The notes beneath the pieces were generated by a model that was given only the letters and a program-made list of their open reading frames with translations, searched no databases and had not been told where the DNA came from. Position numbers and translations under genes: made by a program. Below, one piece after another: positions 1-10,416 of a stretch of DNA of 64,000 bases (position 1 is its first letter; each line of letters begins with the position of its first letter). Origin of the DNA: Stratiolaelaps scimitus (lineage: Eukaryota > Arthropoda > Arachnida > Mesostigmata > Laelapidae). The stretch is taken from the NCBI GenBank assembly GCA_019614645.1, contig JABWDB010000004.1, positions 13,702,001 through 13,766,000 of the forward strand, written 5' to 3'.

Positions 1-430
1 AAGTGGCTTTCTGGTTGAAGCGGTTAGCGTCCATCGTGCTGCTTCGTGTAATCTCATTTAGGCTCAATTAAGGTTCCATTGTGAGACCGTCCATTGTCGT
101 GGTAACGCTTAATGGTCAAATCCACAGACAGGTGATATCAGCATGGAAAACAATTATTCATCAAAGCAGCAACATCGACATACGCATATGTTCGATTTGC
201 GGAATGAGAGATGTTGCCATTTCTTATATCTCTGCGTGGCAAAATTTTTTTCCTTTTTGAAAATTGTTCATTTGTTAATTGGGTGACCACCTCATGTACA
301 ATTCGTATTACTCTTGGTGGCTCATATTCCTTTAAAAGCCAAATTGTCGTTGGGTCAAACGGTAGAGGAGCAACGCACATATTGTGCCGCATTAAGACGC
401 ATTATTTAATTCCTTCGGCGTAGAGATTTT
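1..430 (-). other. Unassigned open stretch, possibly a decayed repeat
   Basis: On the minus strand a frame of 84 codons (392 to 138) reads as ordinary, non-repetitive protein, and its frame carries on toward position 1 with a few stops. It has no splice signals that I can defend and no motif I recognise. The plus strand is also open for 70 codons here. A decayed transposable-element piece cut by the window edge is one explanation, a chance ORF another. Confidence 0.15.
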
Positions 431-444
431 TCTGGCTGCTGGCG

Positions 445-477
445 GCGAAATGTTGAGAGGACTTCCCAACATTTCGC
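445..477. repeat. Perfect 11-bp inverted repeat, 11-base loop
   Basis: The arms GCGAAATGTTG (445-455) and CAACATTTCGC (467-477) are exact reverse complements around an 11-base spacer. It lies in non-coding DNA. No partner gene or terminator role is apparent; in a eukaryotic genome it may be a foldback remnant. Confidence 0.7.
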
Positions 478-2042
478 TCCTTGGTCCTCAGCAAAGGGAC
501 ATAATACCTAATCCGATTCATTTGGTCTACGAGTATGAAAAAAGCATATTGAACTCGTTAAATAGTCGTCCACTTCCGTAATTTGGGCCTATGGCTCTTA
601 TTACTGTGTTTCTTCGGGTTTGTTGGCACCTCTAGACTGATGCCGCTATCGTCAGTGAGAATCTTGTTCTGCTGCTTGTAAGAGTCACTGCACGTTGTCG
701 GCCATTACCCAACGGGTTCACGGTCACCAGCCAGAGGTAAAGATATCGAGTTGAGGCTGTTATTTGGATGGATATCAAAGCCCATCGAATGGGCCCAAAA
801 GAATCCACCCTTGTGTAGGCATTCTATCTTGCTCAGTTGGAACAAAGAGAGAGTACAGGTCAAGGATAATATATATATATATATATGTATATATACGCAA
901 AATATTTTTCCAGAGATCAATAAACATGAAAAATCCAATTACGATCCATGTGGGCGTGTCTCTTCCCAAGAAGGCGCGAGTTATTTATTGTGATAGGTTT
1001 GGAATAAAATCCATTTAAAATTGTGCTAATCGTTTAGATTGACCGAATTCGCGGAGCGGATTTTTTTCGCCTCTCTTCAGCTATCATTGATTGGTATAAT
1101 TCCTACGATAATTGAGTCCCGAACCAAGTCAAATTTCGAAATAGGCACATGAGTGATTTACTTATTTAATTCACACAGCGCTATAAATTATAGCGGCACA
1201 CGAACATGCTACACACAATTACATGGATACACAGCGGCCGACACGCCACCGCCGAGCCCAATACCGTAGGCTGATAGCACGACAGGGTGGAAGTGGCTAC
1301 GTACGAATTTTTTTGAAACCATTTGTCGCATGAAGACGATGATGTCGTTGTCATATCGCCGTGGGGTCTTGTACCCCTGTGGTCTCCGTCGCTCATGTCG
1401 TGTGGCACCATCGTGAGTGTCGTATCGGCATTATATTTGCGTGCTGAGTCCACACGTAGTGCAGTAATACCCAAAAGGGTAGCAGTTGTTAATGTCTGCT
1501 ATACGTCCGGATACAAGTTAGCCCGGAGGAGGGCAGGGGGGGGGGTGAAGCAGATCGGTGAAGGGTCATTCGAGGCGTCAGCGACAGAAACACTGCCTGA
1601 CTGACTGACTCGAGTTTCAAGCCACGTTGACGTCTGAACACAGCTTGCGGTAGCAAACTCCTTCCGTCCGTGTGTTGTGAGGTCAGAGGTGAGGTTGGCT
1701 GACGATTGCATTCCGTCTTCGTCTTTCTTCATGCTAGTTATGCTAGACAGTGAGCAGCCTTCCCGGCAATTCCGGTTCCAATTCTCACCCCCCCCCCTCC
1801 CCCGGTAGTTCGCTTTTTCTCGCCCTCCTCGTTTTCGTTATCTTCTATTCATTCGGAGGATGAGGCGGTGGACAGGGGGTGCGGGCTGCTGCAGTCTGCT
1901 TTTGGGGATCTTTCAGAATGGAGCTGCTACTGAAAAACAGTCGGTCGACACTAACAACAACATAACAACAACAGCAACAGCAGCAGTAGCAGCAACAACC
2001 ACAACAGTCTCAACAACTCGGGCCGAACTTTTGACATTTCGC

Positions 2043-2073
<31 letters not shown>

Positions 2074-2975
2074 TACTGCGCTAACAGTCGCCGAAAAGAA
2101 AAAGTCTGTAAACAGCTGACGTTTCTGCCCTGCTACCCATCTCGGGCTTGAGCAGTAGTCGCCAGTTGTTGGAATCTTGTTATCAGCGTCGTCAAGATTT
2201 CGACGGAAGCTTCTGCCTTTAACCCTCTTCTTCCTGGTCATAGAATATAGGTCTCAGTGAACTAGCTGACGAACTTGTCAATTCTTTGCCTCGCTCATGA
2301 TGGATCTCGGCAGCACTCCGGGAGCGGATCCGTATCCAGCAGTCCAGGGGCGGAACGATCGAATTGAGCTGATCTGTGAAGTGATCAAATTGGCTCGATC
2401 AGACTCGTTCACTCGTGCGGGTATCATGTTCGACCGTACGGTGTAATCCGTATCGAGATATCGAGCTTGCTGCGCAACACGAGTTCAACACAATAAAATC
2501 TATCGCGGATCATTCTCTGCAATCCGCCGTTTAGCTCAATACTGTTTACAGGCTATTATCAGATGGGGACAAACTGTTCAGGGACAGTGGTCAGAAACAA
2601 TATTTGAGCTGGCTCTTCTGATCGTCTCGCGTCATCCGATCAGATTGCATCTATTCCACCAGCGCAATGAACACATAAGTTGGCTAGAGAAGTAAGCCAG
2701 ATAGGAACCTTGACCATCCTCGGGCCTTGTCTGCTATTCGTTGCAAGATCTCATAGTTCATTCAGCCCTGGGACATTGTTGTTGCTGTTGTTGCCATCCG
2801 AGGGCGCCACTGCTAATAGATCTGGTACCATAATGGACTGCTTAATGTAACTCATCACTCACGATAGATGCATGAATTCGTTTTGATTTGACGTGCGTGC
2901 GTGTGTCTGTGTGTGTGTGTGAAGTTAAACGGTACTTATTTCATTCGAATATACTTTTCTCATTGCACAATGCAG
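478..2975. other. Non-coding stretch with simple repeats
   Basis: I see no supported exon. It holds a (TA)n run near 870-895, G- and C-homopolymer tracts near 1537-1545 and 1790-1802, CAA/CAG trinucleotide runs from about 1951 to 2073, and a GT-rich run near 2892-2921 just upstream of the first coiled-coil exon. If that gene starts left of the window, this is intron. Confidence 0.4.
2043..2072. repeat. CAG/CAA trinucleotide repeat
   Basis: Mostly CAG units with one CAA. It makes polyglutamine in one plus frame and polyleucine on the minus strand, both of which I treat as artefacts because no exon signals frame them. Confidence 0.8.
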
Positions 2976-3169
2976 ATAGATAAAGGTGTTCAGGCGTTCG
3001 TCGGACGATCGTTCTCGTCGAACGCCTCCTCCGCCGACGCTTCAGAGGACCTGGATGACGTCGAACAGCTACAAGAGTTTAAGCAGCGGCTGAGCGAAGT
3101 CCAGGATCAACTGCGGCAGAAACAGGACGACGTCATCAAACTCCGAACTGAGGCTTCGAACCAGATCAG
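2976..3169 (+). CDS. Internal exon of a coiled-coil protein, possibly MIC19-like
   Basis: The exon starts after an acceptor ending TGCACAATGCAG and stops at a donor CAG|GTACAA. It codes 64 residues plus two bases (phase 0 in, phase 2 out). The first part is Ser/Ala/Asp-rich (FVGRSFSSNASSADASEDLD), then comes a charged heptad-like helix with DQLRQKQDDVIKLRTEASNQ. The out phase joins exactly with the exon at 8001, giving ...NQIR-NVELYWQERL. A short coiled coil with a YWQERL-type stretch recalls the middle of MICOS subunit MIC19 (CHCHD3 family), which helps shape mitochondrial cristae. That link is weak: neither the family's N-terminal myristoylation region nor its C-terminal CHCH cysteine domain is seen here. 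The start of the gene must lie further left or outside the window. Confidence 0.6.
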
Positions 3170-6100
3170 GTACAACGAGTGGATATCATAGCAGCATCTA
3201 GACACAGGATAGTTAGTGGTAGAACTATTATAGTAACTAAGGTACAAACAACAACAAGAACAACAACAACAATATGAGATATCGCGAAGCCGAACAGAAC
3301 GACATTGTAGGTATTAATTCACCACGTTCAGCGATGTTAAGCTTGAAGAAGATGGTTTGCGACAAACGCTAAATGTCGTAGACCTCTCGATAAACATCAT
3401 TATGGCAATTCTTCCGGAAGACGGAGGATCAGTCATCTGGTCGATCTGATCGATAAACCGTCACTAAATTGAGTCGGCTGCAGCGGCGCGTGCGCTCGCT
3501 CACACTGACACTAGCGGACGTCAGCCAAAGCCAAAGCAACAGGAGCGGCAGCGACAACAGGAACAACCAGAGACCACAAGCAGTGATAGGCACCAATTGA
3601 AGCACTGCTACTCGCCAGCTAATACTTAAATGAAAGCAGTAGCAGCAGCAGCAGCCGCGGAGCCGGCGACGACAGCGACATCTTCGCCGCACAATAAACG
3701 AAGTACGCGAGCTCAATTTGTGCTTCAATTGCGCACAACGAAGAACGGCCCCACCGAGGTATCGGCACCAGAATCGGCCAGCCGGGTAATGCGGTTCTTG
3801 CGCACCACGCTTCGGTGGTGATCATCGATTCTGCGTCGTCATATAATAATAATAGTACACGCCGGTGCACCGCGCCGTAAGCTGTATCTATTTCTGGGTG
3901 TATGTATATATGTATGTATATACTACTATGTATATATCTGTGTGTGTGTGTGTGTGTTTGTGTATACTTCAATGCCGTAGCGAGGTTGCTGAGATGCTAC
4001 TGATCGCGTTTCGGCCGCCGTTTCACGATGAAGCCGCGAATCGCAGAACGAGGCAAGTGTTGCGATGCGCCTCGGCTCCCGATCTTTTTTAATCAGCCCA
4101 AGAAGGAGGGGACAGGCGGAGAAGCTGTTGAGTAGCCGTTGTCCACCCAACCCGGTTGGGCTGCGACAAACGGAAGCAAACATCGATCGTTGCTTGCTCA
4201 CTTGTTTGTATTACTGCTTCATGCTGATATTATTAGAATGTGTCATTTGCTATCTCTCGATCGCTCTCTCTCTCTCTCTCTCGATCTCTCGGCTCTCTTT
4301 AATCAAGAAAAGAAGGCGCAAAATGAGGACAATAGAAGGGCGCGATGCGAAGGGAAGATTTGACGATGCCAAAATGCCAACAACAACGACACGAAGACGG
4401 GTCCTTACTTTAGTGCACCTTTCAATCCTACTATAATTGATCCCAATAATGATAATGATAATAATCATCGGCAACGGCGCCAGCGTTAGTCAGCCGAATC
4501 TGCTGAATCTGCGGATATCAATATCCATCGATATAAATATTAGACGAACGCATGAATGAATGCACACATGAATCTCGTCTTCGACGTATTTTCGCTATAT
4601 ACCTCAGAAGCAGTGGAGACAGCCGAACCATCAGCGGCTAATCATCCTGGCTTATGGGGGTGTCTGGCGGCGTGTTCGTAGGGCATGCGTTAAATGTCAA
4701 CTTGTTGCTTGTGTGCTCTACAGAAACATTCTAAGTGTTTGGGTTGGAGGTCCATGGCGAAGCTGGACTATTTACCATTGGGATTATAAGTAACAGGTGA
4801 CATAGTTAACACTATTTCACTATTGTATATAACATACATCGAAGGTGGGCGATGGACAAATAAAACGCAAGGCGTTGTAAACGTTCGAATCGAATGTCGC
4901 CCGTCAACTGGTGGCAGTTCGACTGAGTGGTTTGTTCGTTGGAAGGACGACACCAGTTGACATAATTAGCTCTGGTCTCGGCTGGTGTGATGTATGAGTG
5001 GACATAGCGGTCAAAATCGCTACCTTTATACGGTTGCTAGCTATCCAAAGTGGCGTCGAACGGCGAACATTCCCGTTCCCGTTACATTTGGCATCTGTAT
5101 TGGTTTCATCACAATCGGATACAGAAGTGAACCAGTGAATAGCTACTATGGTCGAGATTGAAGGGGATTCTCATTCGTTGCTATGCTATCCAAATCATTC
5201 ATGCAAGTACAATATCAACCGCAAAGTCTCGCAATGACTAACGAGCGTCCGCTATGGGGGCAGCAATCAATTGCCGATCATCGAACGAATTCGCCTGCCA
5301 AGCATCCGATTGTCTGATAGATAGTAGAATATTCATAGGTACATCTGTATATCACGGTAATACTGACACACTTACGCATCTGAGTCACCGGTCAAAAGCA
5401 AACACGACTACGGAATCGAGTCCCACCACTATCTACTACCATACGATGAGCAGCCCTGATTTCTACGGCCGCCGCCATTGTCGCTGCGGTCCAAACGAGC
5501 AGCCGCAGCAGTAACATCAGTGACATTACTCTTCTATTCACAGACAAATGCTAATCGAACTACGTACACATGTGTACGTAGTATCTAGCTGTTTGCTGTC
5601 GTTGCCTTTGCTTGCCTGTTGGCCTACCTCGCTGCCTGAGTGTCGGCCTGATTGGTTTGTTAATTGCTCGTGGAGTGATATCACAGGTATCACCGTTGCC
5701 GCCTGTAGCAGCGCAGCAGCCGTCGGCGGACGTCGGCGTCAGCTGCCTCGGCTAAAGTTACTGACAACGTCGTGTCGCTGTCACTGTGGTCGGCGTCACC
5801 ATAATGACGGACGGCGAAGCAATTTTGCTTTTTTAGCGCGACCGCGCTCATGCTATGCGCCAAAACACATACGCACACACAGACGCCGTGGTCACCACCG
5901 CCGCCGCTGCTGCTGCTGCTGATGGCTGCGGATGCCACAGTCGCTCTGCATCCTCCATCTTCATACAACGGATGACTTGTTCGAGCGGGCAGCGTTCTCG
6001 TACGTCCATATGCTCCTCTCTGTCTCTCCCTCCGCTGCCTGCCGCTGCTGTTTTGCTGTCCATTTCCACGTCTCGCGCTGCTGCTGCTGCTTTTCGTTCT

Positions 6101-8000
6101 CGTCATCAACATCATCGCCGCTGCCGCCGCCGACGTCGGCACCCGTTGTAATCGTCACAGTACCAGAGCTAGCGGTAGCAGCGTATTAGTTCGCAGCTTC
6201 GATATGACGATGATAATGATGATTATTATTAGTAGCAGCAGTAGTCGTAGTAGTAGTATATCGTATCGTAATGACTTTTCGATGCTCGATCACTTTCGTT
6301 GAAACTGATGGCGAGAAAACTATCATCATCACTGTGAGTCGTCTTTCCCGGCGAGTCGCAGCAGTGGCAGTACCAGCAGCAGCAGCATGTTTGGTCATCA
6401 TGTTTGTAGCATTGACATGCAATTGACATTGCACATCAATTCGAGCCGCTCACTGCGGCTCGACCGACAGCGGACAGTAGCAGCACCAGCGGCAGCTACA
6501 GCAGCGCTGGTACCAACGAAGAGGGTACCAAAAAATAGGAGTCATTTATTCAATACCACTGCCAATTGTTTTGTGCTCCAACCGACGACTGAGCGAGTGA
6601 TAGCTTCGGTGGATGTGTAAATGCAAACAGACCCGAGGGATACTTGGTGTTGCTATGGCAGGCACTGCTGTTGATATGGGGGCAACAGTTTCATTGGTAA
6701 ATCACACAAATAAATGGATGTATCTAGTTGAATATCATGAATATCAGCTACTATTTCTGCAGCTACGACAGAAACAGCAGCGGCGACGGTGGAAGAGCAC
6801 GCAAACAATAGCAACAGATTATCAGAAATAGTAATAATAGTAATAAAAACAAAGAGAAGAGAATAATGCAGAAGATAACGAACGTCAATCAAGACCATGA
6901 GCACCACAGCCAACAGCTCAGTAGCAAGCACCGTAGAATTTCATTATTATCATCATTATTGTCGTCGTCATCAGCAACGTATCGTGCATGACGTAGACAC
7001 GTCTGTGAGATTTTCATATAACGAATATGTCGTGCTCATCGATACTAGTAGTCGTTATCATAATAATAATAATAATAATAACAAGCACAATCATTGTATA
7101 CACCTTTGATTCCTTCACGGTCAGATCTTTGCCTTCTCTCTCTCTCTCTGTTTCTCAGTCTTTATAATTACTACGTTGTTCAGACTTCAGTCAACATTAT
7201 GGTCAGCCCAACTGATCGAGCAAGCAAAACAATGGCTACCTAAGAACCACTACAATAGCAGGCATAGATATCTTGTGATAGATGGCCATAACATGACATT
7301 CAGTTGCATCTCCCGCACGAGCAAACGTCTCTGTCCGTGATGACGATCTGGAATCAAACAGGGAACCAAGAAGTGGCGAACAGTGATCAATGAATGTTGT
7401 TCCACTCTATCATATCGAAATCATAGCGTACTCTTGCGTTTAAGCGCAACTATTTTCACTGCGCGCTGCACAGTCGTATTTTCGGGTTAAGTTTTTACAT
7501 TGTCTCGTTCACTAGTACAACGTTTTCGATAAAAATAATAATAACAATAATCATACTGACGCATGGTGATAGTGGGGCATGAAGGGCGAATTGTCGAATT
7601 CGTTATTATTGGCGGCAAAATCCAAGAACTTTGTTGATGGTCTGTTAACGTAATCAAGAGCAGAATAAATAGTGATCATTGCTCATTTCCACTAGCAACA
7701 TATTGATCGACGGATACCCTTATAATAAATTCGCGGGTACATGTGTCGTCAGTGGGCTGTTGAAGAATCAGCTACAGGCGTCAAATTTTGGATTTGTCGT
7801 AATTATGTTCGCCGTTAAGAATACGTATCACGATTCGCCCCGTAAGGTAGGTTCGTATTTGATTACGTTCGGTCTTGTTTACGGCGATATGCGTTTGGTG
7901 TTGTTTGTATTTTATTTTTTCAAGCAACATCATCCCCTTGGATGTAAACATCTAATTGTTATTGAATTATTTTTGTTGATTATCGTTGTCTCATCTTCAG
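3170..8000 (+). other. Probable intron between the coiled-coil exons
   Basis: It runs from donor GTACAA at 3170 to the acceptor CATCTTCAG ending at 8000. It is rich in simple repeats: (GT)n near 3941-3958, (CT)n near 4263-4282 and 7135-7150, AAT/ATT runs near 6220-6260 and 7061-7080, and CTG/CAG clusters at 5880-6170 and 6360-6510. The long frames through 5690-6190 on both strands are products of these repeats. Confidence 0.5.
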
Positions 8001-8172
8001 AAACGTCGAACTGTACTGGCAGGAGCGGCTCAACAAGGAGATCAAGGAATTGAATATGGCGCGCGAAAATGAACTCGACGATGTACGCCACGAGTGCAAC
8101 AAGCAAGTGAAACAGCTCACCGACAAGATCAACTCCTTGCAGACAATGTACGACAATTGTCGTTCGCGGTAA
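8001..8172 (+). CDS. Second coiled-coil exon, possibly the last, MIC19-like
   Basis: The acceptor CATCTTCAG ends at 8000. The single base A completes an Arg codon from the upstream exon, and the frame then runs 56 codons to TAA at 8170-8172. The product is a highly charged helix (YWQERLNKEIKELNMAR ... DDVRHECNKQVKQL) that continues the coiled coil of exon 2976-3169. The ending is uncertain. The frame can stop at this TAA, or splice out at GTACGA (exon end 8147) or GTAACA (exon end 8168); both donors give phase 2. No AATAAA follows closely, which argues for further splicing. If this is MIC19, a CHCH exon with paired cysteines should follow, and I could not find one. Confidence 0.6.
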
Positions 8173-8679
8173 CAGTTATATAGGTAGTAACAAGACGATT
8201 ATGCCGGAGTAGAAGGGGCGGCGTTTGGACATTAAGAAAAAAAGCAGCGATCAATGATACGCGTGCCGTATTGGCCCGTTTTCACAGGTCATCGAGCTGT
8301 AAAAGTTTGCGTAGAAAGCAAATTTGACAATCAAAAACACTCTAAGTAGCTTCTTAGTCATTATTTGTCATTTGGAATTTGCATTAGATCGTGTCGTATC
8401 GTTGAAAACAGAGCGACAGGGGACAGATCAATATTCTGATGCCCATGATTTCTATCGCAAATCTGTCGAGAAGAGCATAAGCTATCTAGCGATATCAAGC
8501 GGCCTCATCATCTGAACAACGATACTCCTGCCTCCACCGCCATCCTAGACGATCGATACCCACCAACGCGCTCAAGTTTTCCGATACTTTGTGGTGCCAA
8601 CATAATATCTATACCCAGCTGAGCAATCACTCCTCCCTCAAACGTTAGGCATCTCTCTAACGAGGGACTAGGCTAACCA

Positions 8680-10113
8680 GTGCACCCTTACATATGGTTA
8701 GAAGTACTTATTGTCATTCTAGTTGTGGCAGCCTCGTGGCAGATTCCTCCGACACGTATTGTCGGTGGATCTATTCTCTCACGTGTGACCCGAATGAACT
8801 CAAACGTGCCCTCTGCTATTGGAGTTTGCCCCCTTTGGCAATTTCTAGCTGTGTGGGTGTGGGTGAATGGAGACAGCCACCGCTGATATCTGTTCTCTTT
8901 CTATCGACACCGTCCGCCGTCGTCGTTATCGGCTGCTGCTGCTGCTGCTGCTGCGCGGGTCTATCGTTGCTCGCTGGACGACAAAAGCGATTGTCCTTGT
9001 GTCTATATTTGTTTTAGACAACGGCGCGATGGCAACGGAGACCCGGCCGATAGTTCCCGTTCACCGTATTAGATTATACTTAGCCGTTGGCCGTGTATCG
9101 TCGAACTGGCCTTTACGCGAAGTCCTGGCGGGACGTTCAATGTGTGGAACTGCTGGAGATCACACTCAGAGAGAGAGATATCTGTTGTCTATCGCGGAGG
9201 GGTGCTCCTGTCACAGCTACGTCACCGTCGCTCTCTCCTCGTCCTAAACACTTGCCGCGGCGGTTGCGTTTCCAGCGTGCGAGATTCGCTAGACCCGCGT
9301 GTACTGCCTTGTTCCAGCTGAGTGTCTCGAGCTGAGTTGAGCTTACACTTACACCGTCGTTAGATCGAGTCGTTCGTGTAGTACGCCCGCCTCGACCACC
9401 GCCAGCGCTACGATAAATGTCCCCGCTAAACAGCTATCTATTATCTGTGTTTTATTCGCCTTTGACCCCGCTGCTGCAGTTGTCGCTGGCAGATCCCATC
9501 TTGGCGCCAATGACCGGGCCCTCGTGGAGAGAAGGCACGTTACAGCGGCACGCTTCAATGCTGGCGCTGCCTTGTCACGTCTCTAGCTTAAGTGTCCAGC
9601 TACTGCTTTGAGCGCTGGCTTGTTTGCGTCCACGACGACGACAATGATGATCTCAATGATCGAAAGCAACTGCAGTAGCAGCAGCAGTAGTAACGACGCC
9701 AACTAACTAATAACTGCGGTTCGTTGCGACCACCGCTAGTCGTTAGGATCACCGCAGGGCCCCGAGTTCGCGCGTTCGAGTGAGAGTGAGTGTGCGAGCA
9801 CGGCGAGCGTCAGAAACTTCGTTGTTTCCCAGACCGTTCCCCTCATCAGGCATTTTCTAGCTTAGCAGAACCGGGTAGCATCGTAGCCTCATTCGTACTG
9901 CCTTGTACACAAAGCCGTGCCAGGCAGCTGCAAGTGTTCGAAGTGCATTAGATCGAGGCCCATTCCTACGTTGAGCCTGCTCATCGTGCTCGTTAACCCA
10001 TCGCTTTAGTTCTGGCAATAGATGATTTGTGTGTCTTTTTGCTCTCCGGCTGCCGAGCAGCCCCAACGATCGACTATCACTGACGTTGCCGTTGTTATCG
10101 GCACGATTGCAGA
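8680..10113 (+). promoter_or_regulatory. CpG-rich upstream region and 5' leader of the acidic gene
   Basis: Base composition shifts to GC- and CpG-rich sequence from about 8680, with short CTG and CGT repeats (8935-8955), and leads directly into the first coding exon at 10114. No TATA box is distinct. The ORFs of 60-126 codons here overlap on both strands and none has coding-like structure, so I read the stretch as promoter and untranslated leader. A possible acceptor, ATTGCAG, ends at 10111, two bases before the ATG, so the leader may itself be spliced. Confidence 0.4.
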
Positions 10114-10416
10114 ATGAAGTTAACCGGCCAGGACCAGCCGCTGGTAACGCCGATTGTCGAGGAGCCTTCGTCCGGCGAAGACGAGGCTGAGGGCACTGAC
10201 GAAGACGTCGAATCGTTTGAGGAGGTCGACGGAGAAGCGGATGACAGCGAAGACGAGGACGCCAATGGCGAATGTGATGACGCAGATGTCGACGATGACG
10301 ACGACGACGATGAGGAGGAGGAGGAGGAGGAAGAGATTGAAGAAATCATTGAAGAGATCATCGAGCTCAGCCCTAGCGCTCAGAGGATCGCCGCCCTCCG
10401 ACATAACCGACTCATT
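10114..10416 (+). CDS. First coding exon of an acidic PP1-binding protein
   Basis: The ATG at 10114 opens 101 codons that end in phase 0 at donor ATT|GTAAGT. Residues about 16-90 are dominated by Asp and Glu, with an uninterrupted Asp/Glu core near residues 63-75. The tail turns amphipathic (EEIIELSPSAQRIAALRHNR). The codons alternate GAC, GAT, GAG and GAA rather than forming a pure repeat, which supports real selection on the protein. The start is the first ATG of the exon and lies at the end of a CpG-rich leader. Acidic tails of this kind occur in nuclear chaperones and phosphatase or kinase regulators, so the exon alone does not give a function. It joins in phase with exon 17868-18110, which carries a PP1 docking motif. 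Confidence 0.75.

Noticed and set aside
5690..6190. Several overlapping frames of 65-150 codons on both strands
   Set aside because: Trinucleotide repeats keep all frames open; the products are Ser, Ala, Arg or Cys runs with no domain.
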